This document shows, piece after piece, positions 57,736 to 64,000 of a stretch of DNA of 64,000 bases. Source of the stretch: Methanobrevibacter ruminantium M1. GTDB taxonomy: Archaea; Methanobacteriota; Methanobacteria; Methanobacteriales; Methanobacteriaceae. The stretch lies in assembly GCF_000024185.1 (NCBI RefSeq), contig NC_013790.1:310001-374000 (forward strand), given 5' to 3'. The first letter of the stretch is position 1. Every line of letters starts with the position of its first letter. A model generated the notes under the pieces. That model saw only the letters and a list, made by a program, of their open reading frames with translations, did not search any database and had not been told where the DNA came from. The translations under genes and the position numbers were made by a program.

Positions 57736-58044
57736 TGCTTTAATTAATTTAAACACTATTTTTACTTTTTTACTTTTTTTACTCTTTTTTTCTTTAGTTT
57801 TACTATTTTTTTTCTTAGTTTTACTATTTTTATATTTTTCATTAAAATTTTATTTTGATTAAACATTTTTGATATTTCACCAAAAATTTCTAATTTTAAT
57901 TCCAAATTTTTCCATATTTTACAAAATTGTCGAAAGATTTATATATGATGTAATATAATTTTAACATGTGGAATATATTTTTAACAAATGTAATATATTT
58001 TTACATTTTCCATATTTTTTATCCAAATTGTTTAAAGTGATCAT
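57736..58044. other. Spacer before the XRE regulator with repeated T-rich block and operator repeats
   Basis: TTTCTTAGTTTTACTATTTTT appears twice (about 57790 and 57812) after the CPBP gene. Nearer the regulator gene are three copies of an operator-like repeat (57948-58005), next to a TATA-like TTTATATATG at 57939-57947. No ORF. Confidence 0.5.
57948..58005 (+). promoter_or_regulatory. Three-copy operator-like repeat before the XRE regulator
   Basis: ATGTAATATAATTTTAACA (57948), TGTGGAATATATTTTTAACA (57967) and ATGTAATATATTTTTACA (57988) follow each other at 19-21 bp, two DNA turns. The last is close to an inverted repeat (TGTAA...TTACA). It lies 40-97 bp before the regulator gene, directly downstream of a TATA-like element, fitting autoregulation. 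Confidence 0.6.
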
Positions 58045-58287
58045 ATGAAAACAATAATACGATATCTAAGGCAGGAGGTTAAGATGAGTCAGCAGGATTT
58101 AGCAAAATCTGCTGGAGTAACTCGTCAAACGATTAATGCTTTAGAAAATGGACGATATAATCCCTCTTTACTTTTAGCATATAATATAACAAGGATTCTA
58201 AATAAAGCCACTTATGGTGACGATGTAGATTCCTATCTAAGTATTGAGGACGTATTTAAATTTGATGATGATGAAATTTCAGTTTAA
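58045..58287 (+). CDS. XRE-family HTH regulator
   Basis: An 80-residue DNA-binding protein of the Cro/CI type: [20 protein letters not shown], then [29 protein letters not shown] is a full five-helix HTH_3 domain with the usual [15 protein letters not shown] recognition segment. A short acidic tail follows ([12 protein letters not shown]). Such small regulators (YozG-like) often control a neighbouring membrane protein gene. The neighbours are CPBP proteases upstream and DUF4013 proteins downstream. Ribosome binding site GTGATC. Confidence 0.92.
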   Translation: MKTIIRYLRQEVKMSQQDLAKSAGVTRQTINALENGRYNPSLLLAYNITRILNKATYGDDVDSYLSIEDVFKFDDDEISV

Positions 58288-58461
58288 ATTTGACTTTTAA
58301 ATTTGAATAATGATTTTGAATTTCTGTTTAGCTTTGATTAAAATTTTAAATTTGAATAATGATTATTGATTTAATTTAAACTTGACTAGTCATTGTCAAA
58401 TTTGATTATAATTTTTTAAAAAATCTTAATTTTTATATAATTTATTTAGGGGATGATTTTG

Positions 58462-59196
58462 TTGATATTAGACATATATAAAGATTCTTTAGAATATTCG
58501 GCTAAGGATTTAAAAACTTTATTGATTATTGGAGTATGTTATTTCTTAAGTTTCCTTTTCCTTCCAATGTTCTTGATTTACGGCTATTCCTACAGGGTTA
58601 CAAAGGTCTCTGTAGAAGGGATGATTAACGGTAACGATCCATTGCCAGAATTTGATGATGTGATTGGCATGTTTGTTGACGGCATAAAGGTTTGCCTGGT
58701 CTATCTGGGATATGCGCTGGTTCCAATAATAATATTCATGGTCTTTGCTTTAGTCTCCAGCGCTATTGGAGGATATGGCGAATCTGTATTGATGGCATTT
58801 GGCTCTATTATTACTCTTCTAGCCATAATCGGCGCTTATGTGATGAGCATGTTTGGAGTTGCAAACATGGCTAATTACGACGGCGCATTGGCAAAGGCAT
58901 TTGACATTAAGGAGATTATTGAAATCATACAGTCCGTCGGCGTTGTAAGAAGCGTAGGGGCATATATTGGATTGGCTATTATTTGCACTGCAATCTTTAT
59001 GATTGTTGGACTATTGCTCTTCTTTGTATTCGGATTCTTTGGAATAATCACTGGAACCTTAGGGTCCTATACTGCAGCAGGAGGCATATTCATTGCAGGA
59101 ATTATCTTAGGTTACTTCTTAATGCTATTCATTGTAAGTCCTTATATTTTGATTATGCAATCAAGAGTTGCTGGATTATTATATAACCTTCATTAA
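58462..59196 (+). CDS. DUF4013 membrane protein, paralogue 2
   Basis: A protein of about 244 residues with six membrane segments. The N-terminus (DIYKDSLEYSAKDLKTLLI) aligns with that of the next gene (DIIKEGLKYPFNDTRKVLI). ATG 58453 is open but overlaps the ribosome binding site AGGGGATGAT, so TTG 58462, with the 4-nt spacing normal in this genome, is the more likely start. The family is of unknown function; a role in membrane homeostasis or sensing is speculation. It lies 28 bp before its paralogue and is probably co-transcribed. Confidence 0.83.
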   Translation: MILDIYKDSLEYSAKDLKTLLIIGVCYFLSFLFLPMFLIYGYSYRVTKVSVEGMINGNDPLPEFDDVIGMFVDGIKVCLVYLGYALVPIIIFMVFALVSSAIGGYGESVLMAFGSIITLLAIIGAYVMSMFGVANMANYDGALAKAFDIKEIIEIIQSVGVVRSVGAYIGLAIICTAIFMIVGLLLFFVFGFFGIITGTLGSYTAAGGIFIAGIILGYFLMLFIVSPYILIMQSRVAGLLYNLH

Positions 59197-59224
59197 ATCT
59201 AATTTTAGTTATTTTGGTGAGTTT

Positions 59225-60073
59225 ATGGCTAGCATTACAGACATTATAAAGGAAGGACTTAAATATCCATTCAATGACACTAGAAAGGTATTGATTCTTG
59301 GGCTAATATTCCTCATCTCTGGGCTCATTTCCCTTTTCACACAGTATGTGGTTTATGATTCCATGACCCTTATGGTCAATGCCTCCCCATATACCTCAGT
59401 TAATGGAATGTTTGCATCAATTCCTCCATCTAATTCAGCTTTAATTTTCCTGTCATGGATTGTAACATTCATTTTGTTCCTTTTCACTTCAGGATACATA
59501 TATGATGTTATTAAATATGCAATAGATGGAAGATACGAACTTCCAGACTTTGGCAATATATTTGCAATCCTTAAGAACGGATTACGCACATTAATTGTTG
59601 GAATTGTTTATTCCATTGTGCCAGCTCTTATATTCATCCTTGGATTGATGCTGATGGTTAATGAGGCTTCAGGTGAAGCTGTAAACATGTTTGGACTTAT
59701 ATTGCTTTTTGTTTCATTTATTGTTGCAATATTCATTTATCTTATTGAAGTCATTGCAATCTCACATATGGTTGAAAATGACAGTCTTAAGTCTGCATTC
59801 CAATTTAGTGAGATCTTTGATATAATTTCAAATATGGGCTGGGGAAGATTTATCGGAGCCTTGATATTTGCTTTCATTGTAATTGCAATAATTTCAATGT
59901 TCTTTGGAATGATATTCGGAGCAATATCTACTGGAATTGGCATATTGTTCGATTCTGCATTGGTTTCAACTCTTGTTAGTTCTATATTGACTGGTTTGTT
60001 ATTAAGTCCATATATCAGTATTGCTTTAGGCAGAATGTTTGGATCTGTTTATAAGGAGGCTATTAGTGAGTAA
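59225..60073 (+). CDS. DUF4013 membrane protein, paralogue 3
   Basis: A 282-residue membrane protein. Family marks are MASITDIIKEGLKYPFNDTRKV and FTSGYIYDVIKYAIDGRYELPDFGN, followed by five more hydrophobic helices rich in Ile and Gly. The open frame reaches 59168, overlapping the preceding gene, but GGTGAG lies 5 nt before ATG 59225, so that start is used and there is no overlap. Longer than its two paralogues by an insert in the first periplasmic loop. A 57-58-bp tandem repeat follows the stop. Confidence 0.85.
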   Translation: MASITDIIKEGLKYPFNDTRKVLILGLIFLISGLISLFTQYVVYDSMTLMVNASPYTSVNGMFASIPPSNSALIFLSWIVTFILFLFTSGYIYDVIKYAIDGRYELPDFGNIFAILKNGLRTLIVGIVYSIVPALIFILGLMLMVNEASGEAVNMFGLILLFVSFIVAIFIYLIEVIAISHMVENDSLKSAFQFSEIFDIISNMGWGRFIGALIFAFIVIAIISMFFGMIFGAISTGIGILFDSALVSTLVSSILTGLLLSPYISIALGRMFGSVYKEAISE

Positions 60074-60081
60074 TCTTATTG

Positions 60082-60285
60082 GTTTTAGCTTAGAATTAGT
60101 TTAGAATTAATATTTTTGGTTTGGAATTAGTTTATTAGTTTAATTGCTTAGAATTAGTTTAGAACTACTATATTTGGTTTGGAATTGTTTATTAGTTTAA
60201 TTGCTTAGAATTAGTTTAGAACTTTCAATTTTGGTTTGGAATTAGTTTATTAGTTTAATTGCTTAGAATTAGTTTAAAAATTATA
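60082..60285. repeat. 57-58-bp tandem repeat after the DUF4013 gene
   Basis: GCTTAGAATTAGTTTA starts at 60088, 60146, 60203 and 60261 (spacing 58, 57 and 58). Each unit also contains GGTTTGGAATTAGTTTATTA. The array fills the space before the secreted-protein gene; its last unit runs into that gene's promoter region. Confidence 0.9.
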
Positions 60286-60304
60286 ATATGTAAATGGTGA
60301 TAAA

Positions 60305-61102
60305 ATGAAGTTTAATTCAAGAGTTTTAGGGATTTTATCTCTATTATTTGTTCTTACAATTCTTGTTTCAAGTGTGGGGGCAGCAGAATATAAATTAACA
60401 GAAAAAGATTTTAATAATACCTTTAAAATAGGTATTCCAGAAGGTACAGACTTCCAGCAAGATGCATATTCAAATATTGCTGCTGGTAATGTTAACTTTG
60501 CAATGAAAGTTTTTGACAATATTGGAAATAATACTGATGGTGTTGTTTCTGTATTGTACTTTAAGGACTCTTCTTCTGATTCAAATCTTATTTCCGATGT
60601 GATTGATGATTTAAATAGCAGTGGGGAAGTTGTTGAAGAAAATGACAATTACATCATAGTTAAGAATAATTATGATGCTGAATGGAATGCTCCAGATGCC
60701 AGCACATCTTCAGATGAGTTCTGGAGCTTTATCGGTGATTTATGCTCCTCTGGCTCTGATATGAACTTTGGAGATGGTGATTCAAATATCCATCTTTCCG
60801 ATGATGGAGTTAACATAGAAGATTCTAGTGCAAATGTATCATTTTCCAAAAATGGAATCTATGTTTCTGATTCCGATGGTCAGAATGTTTCCATAAGTTC
60901 TGAAGGAGTAAAAGTCTCTGGCGGGTCTTCCAATGAGACAGTGGACGTAAATGCTGATGTGGATTCAGTCATGAATTCATATTCTGAATTTGCAGACTAT
61001 TCTCTTTGCTTAAAGAATCCTAAAAAAGATCAATTGATTATTATTTGTGGTAATGATTTAGATCTATTAAAGCAAATGGCAGACTCTGCTTCTTTCAAAT
61101 AG
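60305..61102 (+). CDS. Secreted hypothetical protein
   Basis: A 265-residue protein with a clear signal peptide (MKFNSRVLGILSLLFVLTIL, cut near VGAAEYK). The mature part is acidic and Ser/Asp/Asn-rich; its middle has a beta-repeat-like pattern (NIHLSDDGVNIEDSS, NVSFSKNGIYVSDSD, NVSISSEGVKVSGGS) of about 15 residues, three times. The N- and C-terminal parts are similar in pattern to each other. No membrane anchor at the C-terminus. Family not recognised; probably a surface or cell-wall protein. Ribosome binding site GGTGATAAA. Confidence 0.75.
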   Translation: MKFNSRVLGILSLLFVLTILVSSVGAAEYKLTEKDFNNTFKIGIPEGTDFQQDAYSNIAAGNVNFAMKVFDNIGNNTDGVVSVLYFKDSSSDSNLISDVIDDLNSSGEVVEENDNYIIVKNNYDAEWNAPDASTSSDEFWSFIGDLCSSGSDMNFGDGDSNIHLSDDGVNIEDSSANVSFSKNGIYVSDSDGQNVSISSEGVKVSGGSSNETVDVNADVDSVMNSYSEFADYSLCLKNPKKDQLIIICGNDLDLLKQMADSASFK

Positions 61103-61321
61103 GAATATAATTATTATTTGGATGAATGGGGGTGATGATTCTTTTAAAAGATAATAAAATTCTTATTTGAATTTTATTTTCTTTTATTTTTTTATCCATA
61201 GTTTTTTTATTTTTTTTATTTTTCTTCCAAATTATTTTTTTATCCCTAATTTTCTTATTTTCTTTCTATTTTTTCTTATTTTTATTATTTAACTCTTATT
61301 TTTCATAATTTCACATATAAA

Positions 61322-61705
61322 TCAATCTAAAGAGATTAATTCTTCAATGGATTTATATAACTCTTCTAAAACAGAATAAACCTTATCTCCCATAATTATT
61401 TTAGGCTCCATATTGGCTCCATAGCTATTAATTTCTCGATTGCCATATTCTATTTCTATCTTCCAGGTGAATCCTCCATCTAATGTGCAGCTTTCATAGA
61501 CTTCCTCCAAGTCCCAAAGGCCTATCTTTTCAACGGCATCCCAAAATTCAATCCACTTTTCTTCATCTATTTGATTTATATCTATTAATTCTGGATTTGG
61601 ATTATTCACTAAAAGAGTGCCATTCAATAGCTTAATTGACTTTGTTCCATCGATTTGATGAGAATATTTAATTTCTAGCTTTTTTGGAAGATAGTTATTG
61701 GACAT
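61322..61705 (-). CDS. Hypothetical protein, 127 residues
   Basis: An acidic soluble protein of 127 residues, not recognised. WIEFWDAVEKIGLWDLEEVYESCTLDGGFTWKIEIEYGNREINSYGANMEPK reads as an alpha/beta fold with conserved-looking Trp and Gly residues, similar in feel to small DUF proteins with W-D-G cores. There is no signal or membrane segment. A weak ribosome binding site (GGATTGAAAT) precedes ATG 61705. It is on the opposite strand to its neighbours. Confidence 0.65.
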   Translation of the reverse strand: MSNNYLPKKLEIKYSHQIDGTKSIKLLNGTLLVNNPNPELIDINQIDEEKWIEFWDAVEKIGLWDLEEVYESCTLDGGFTWKIEIEYGNREINSYGANMEPKIIMGDKVYSVLEELYKSIEELISLD

Positions 61706-61978
61706 GATTTCAATCCTTAAAATTTTAATTGCTTTGATTTTTGAGATGATTTTAGAAGTTTTTGAAATGATTTTAGATAGTTTTAGAAATTATTATAGGT
61801 AGTTTTAGAAATGAATTGTTTTAAAAAGATAAATTTTTCAAAAAAAAGGGCAGTATAATAAATTTATATATCATTTTATATTAATTAATATATAGACTAT
61901 TTTATTAAAGTTGGATGAAAATAAATTTAAATTTAAGTTTTAGAAATAAGATGAATTTAGAGGTGTTAAGTGATTAAT

Positions 61979-62848
61979 ATGATTAATTTAACAGATTATT
62001 TAGATAAACTATCCATAATTAAGGTTCTATCCTTCTTTTTATTAGTTATTTTGGTCTTAACTCTAATTCCAATGATATTTGACTTTCATTTGGGAAGTCT
62101 ATTTTTTAAATTTATCCTTTATCTTGTAATGCTTCTATTTTTTATTTATAAATTTAATTCTATCTCTAAAAAGAATTCTAGTTCAAATTTTAATTATAAT
62201 TCAAGTTCGAATAGGGATTCTAATTCAGTAAATAACTCTTCTCTTTCAGATGCTTTTAGAAACGATTTAAACAGCATATTCAAGGTTTCTAAGATTTATC
62301 ACATTCTATTTATTGTTTTAGCAAACATACTATTTGTATCTGCAATATACTTTGTATTAAGTTATTTGGGATCCATATCCATTATTCAGTTTAATGCCCC
62401 TTTATTCGGTGATTTCACTGGTTTAGGCTTTGATGTAACGCTCCTTTACCTTATAACTGTAGTTATCCTATCTCCAATAATCGAAGAGTTTCTCTTTAGA
62501 GGAATCTTCTTACGAAGATTCAATCTTGAGCTTGACAATTTGACACTTGCTATCTTGATTTCCTCAGTCTTATTTGGAATTTGTCATAACTTTGGAGGAA
62601 TATTGGGAGCTATTCTCTTTGGAATCTGCGTTTCCATTCTTTATGTCAAGTCCAGGAATGTATTAGTCCCTATTTTGGCTCATTTCATTAACAATCTCAT
62701 TTCCTTTTTGCTGGCCCTTATTGGAATAGAGAATTTCATTCATGGAAATAGCATTGTCATTGCTTTAATAATCATTTTGGCCATTATAAGTAATTTTGTG
62801 CTCTTTAGAGCTATTGTATTAGAGTGGCCTAAATCTTTTAAAGAATAG
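61979..62848 (+). CDS. CPBP-family intramembrane metalloprotease 3
   Basis: A 289-residue membrane protein. Motifs: IEEFLFRGIFLRRF (EExxxR), FGICHNFGG and HFINNLISF. A Ser/Asn-rich hydrophilic loop (SISKKNSSSNFNYNSSSNRD, residues about 60-95) separates two N-terminal helices from the catalytic core and is unlike the other two CPBP proteins. GTG 61970 with GAGGTGTTAA upstream is an alternative start; ATG 61979 with GTGATTAAT is about equally likely. The last 21 bases of the gene are duplicated 43 bp downstream. Confidence 0.88.
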   Translation: MINLTDYLDKLSIIKVLSFFLLVILVLTLIPMIFDFHLGSLFFKFILYLVMLLFFIYKFNSISKKNSSSNFNYNSSSNRDSNSVNNSSLSDAFRNDLNSIFKVSKIYHILFIVLANILFVSAIYFVLSYLGSISIIQFNAPLFGDFTGLGFDVTLLYLITVVILSPIIEEFLFRGIFLRRFNLELDNLTLAILISSVLFGICHNFGGILGAILFGICVSILYVKSRNVLVPILAHFINNLISFLLALIGIENFIHGNSIVIALIIILAIISNFVLFRAIVLEWPKSFKE

Positions 62849-62891
62849 CCTTCAGAGCTAGTATGGGAGTGCTAAATCTTTTAAAGAATAG
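62828..62891 (+). repeat. Duplicated gene end of CPBP 3
   Basis: The end of the coding sequence, CTAAATCTTTTAAAGAATAG (62829-62848), recurs exactly at 62872-62891, 43 bp away. The second copy lies in the spacer and has no function as a coding sequence. Confidence 0.85.
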
Positions 62892-63009
62892 TTTCTAGGG
62901 CTTTCTTCATTATGCTATTTTATTATCTTAAACTATTTTTCAAATCCCTATTTATTTTTAATATTTCAAGAATTAATCATAAAGTATATATAAAATATTA
63001 GTATAATCT

Positions 63010-63621
63010 ATGTTTATGTTAAAATTTACTGGAAAAGAAATAAGAGATTTAATAATATCATTCATTGTAATTGCTTTGGCATTCTCTATTCTTTATTCAA
63101 ATCGTGATTTTAATGGAATTCTATTCATATTTCCAATAGTTGCAATAGGAGTAGGTGCCGGATTCATCTTTCATGAATTAGGGCATAAGTTTGCAGCTAT
63201 GCACTATGGATATTGGGCAGAATATCAATTATGGCCAACTGGACTTGTCATTGCATTGGTAAGTTCCTTTTTCGGATTCATCTTTGCAGCTCCAGGAGCA
63301 GTTGTCATATACAGTCAAGGAATGGAAAAGTCTGAGAATGGTTTGGTTTCACTTGCAGGTCCTGCAGTCAATATAGTCCTTGGATTGATCTTTTTAGGTA
63401 TTTTAAATTCATTAGGTCAGGTCACTGATTATAATGGCTATATCATAGCTTTGATTTGCTTGCTTGGAACTAGAATTAATTTCTTCTTGGCAACATTTAA
63501 CTTATTGCCTATCCCACCATTGGATGGATCTAAAGTTTTATCTTGGAATGCTCTTGTTTGGATAGTTGCATTTGCCATATCTGTTATATTGCTTGTTGTC
63601 TATGGCGGTTACCTTGGATAG
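63010..63621 (+). CDS. M50-family (site-2-protease-like) membrane metalloprotease
   Basis: A 203-residue integral membrane protease. The zinc motif is FHELGHKFAAMHYG (HExxH) and the third ligand Asp lies in NLLPIPPLDGSKVL (NxxPxxxxDG), both in membrane helices. The short form has about five to six helices without a PDZ domain, like archaeal and cyanobacterial minimal S2P. It cleaves membrane-anchored regulators or signal peptides. The start has no ribosome binding site. It closes a block that also has three CPBP proteases. Confidence 0.92.
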   Translation: MFMLKFTGKEIRDLIISFIVIALAFSILYSNRDFNGILFIFPIVAIGVGAGFIFHELGHKFAAMHYGYWAEYQLWPTGLVIALVSSFFGFIFAAPGAVVIYSQGMEKSENGLVSLAGPAVNIVLGLIFLGILNSLGQVTDYNGYIIALICLLGTRINFFLATFNLLPIPPLDGSKVLSWNALVWIVAFAISVILLVVYGGYLG

Positions 63622-63652
63622 GGATTAAATAAAAGATATTTGAATTAAAGAA

Positions 63653-63692
63653 AAAAGGATCCTTTGCGATAGGAATCATTTTTTCAATATTT
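63653..63692 (+). terminator. Terminator-like hairpin after the M50 gene
   Basis: AAAAGGATCC...GGAATCATTTTTT forms an imperfect stem with loop TTTGCGATA, ending in a T run. It lies about 30 bp after the stop. AAAGGATCCTTT within it is itself a 12-bp palindrome. Confidence 0.5.
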
Positions 63693-63876
63693 TTTCTTTT
63701 TAAATTTCAAAAAACTAAAAGTTTTAATATAAGAAATTATAAAAATATATAATACTTGAAAATATGATATGATTATTTTATAGATTTTTATTAAACTAAT
63801 TTCATATTGATTTAATTATAAAAATTATTGTATAAAATTATTATCTAAAGAATTAAATTATTTTTATTGTGATATT

Positions 63877-64000
63877 ATGGCAAAGAAAGATGATAAATAC
63901 AGTATGCCTATGAGTGGGGCAGGTTTAGTAAGATACTTTGATGACGAAAGTGTAGGTCCAAAGATAGCTCCAGAATACGTTATTGCTTTAACAGTTATTC
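63877..64000 (+). CDS. secG: Preprotein translocase Sec61-beta subunit (N-terminal part)
   Basis: ATG at 63877; the frame is open to the window edge, giving 41 residues. The sequence (MAKKDDKYSMPMSGAGLVRY, FDDESVGPKIAPEYVIALTV) is the typical archaeal Sec61-beta/SecG: short Lys-rich start, PxSGAGLxRYF, then the start of the single membrane helix. It belongs to the SecYE-beta channel for protein export. The family length is about 53 residues, so only some 12 residues are missing. The upstream TTGTGAT gives a weak ribosome binding site. Confidence 0.93.
   Translation, partial: MAKKDDKYSMPMSGAGLVRYFDDESVGPKIAPEYVIALTVI

Noticed and set aside
31-64000. Insertion sequences, integrases, attachment sites or prophage
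   Set aside because: No transposase or integrase frame is seen; the holin-like domain at 44143-46137 is fused to a phosphatase and is not a phage gene. No tRNA gene shows a duplicated 3' end typical of an attachment site.

Overview
The window looks like a chromosomal segment of a low-GC methanogenic archaeon of the Methanobacteriales, most likely Methanobrevibacter or a close relative. Supporting signs are an archaeal Sec61-beta start at the right edge, an archaeal TruD, a tRNA-Tyr with a C1-G72 pair, the small subunit of phosphomevalonate dehydratase, a trp operon preceded by TGTACA boxes like those bound by TrpY, a large adhesin-like protein with a cysteine-protease domain, and very AT-rich spacers. 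Most well-supported starts have a GGTGAT-type ribosome binding site a few bases upstream. No insertion sequence, integrase or CRISPR array was seen.

Layout. 1-9.4 kb holds mostly housekeeping or hypothetical genes: a partial conserved gene, a CstA-type transporter, a ferredoxin, NAD kinase, an AIR-synthase-like protein, a PNPOx-fold protein, a HEAT-repeat protein, a methyltransferase and a pilin-like protein. 9.3-18.3 kb has tRNA-Arg(GCG), truD, a cytX-like permease with a pyridoxamine/HMP kinase, modA-modB without an adjacent modC, the phosphomevalonate dehydratase small subunit and an amidohydrolase. 18.4-23.1 kb is a copper module (copZ, copA) and a TrkH potassium transporter. 23.2-30.8 kb is a complete trpEGDCFBA operon with operator-like boxes in front and a four-unit tandem repeat of small palindromes behind it.

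31-39 kb is an accessory stress region, all on the minus strand: a DHA2-type efflux pump, MATE pump and MarR regulator, family-1 uracil-DNA glycosylase, flavoprotein, an unusual TetR-GNAT fusion with two palindromic operators, and a class II Fic protein. 39-46 kb is a cell-surface block: an 1100-residue secreted beta-helix/papain-like protein, a membrane acyltransferase, and a holin-like/phosphodiesterase fusion protein. 46.7-50 kb has a DUF4013 membrane protein, TatD, a TcdA-like E1 enzyme and a NimA-like flavoprotein.

50.2-53.8 kb is a cluster of 22 tRNA genes, all on the minus strand. It includes three odd members (Arg with anticodon ACG, Asp with G at position 33, and an Arg(UCU) closely resembling Gly(UCC)) and a probable 48-codon gene in its one large gap. 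purB follows. 55.9-63.6 kb is a membrane block: three CPBP-type intramembrane proteases, an XRE regulator with three upstream repeats, two DUF4013 proteins, a secreted protein and an M50 (site-2-type) protease. The window ends inside the Sec61-beta gene.

Two non-coding patterns recur and are not explained by the genes. One is a dispersed hairpin element with a conserved tail, abutting four stop codons. The other is a set of 39-58-bp AT-rich tandem repeats directly downstream of gene ends at many loci.
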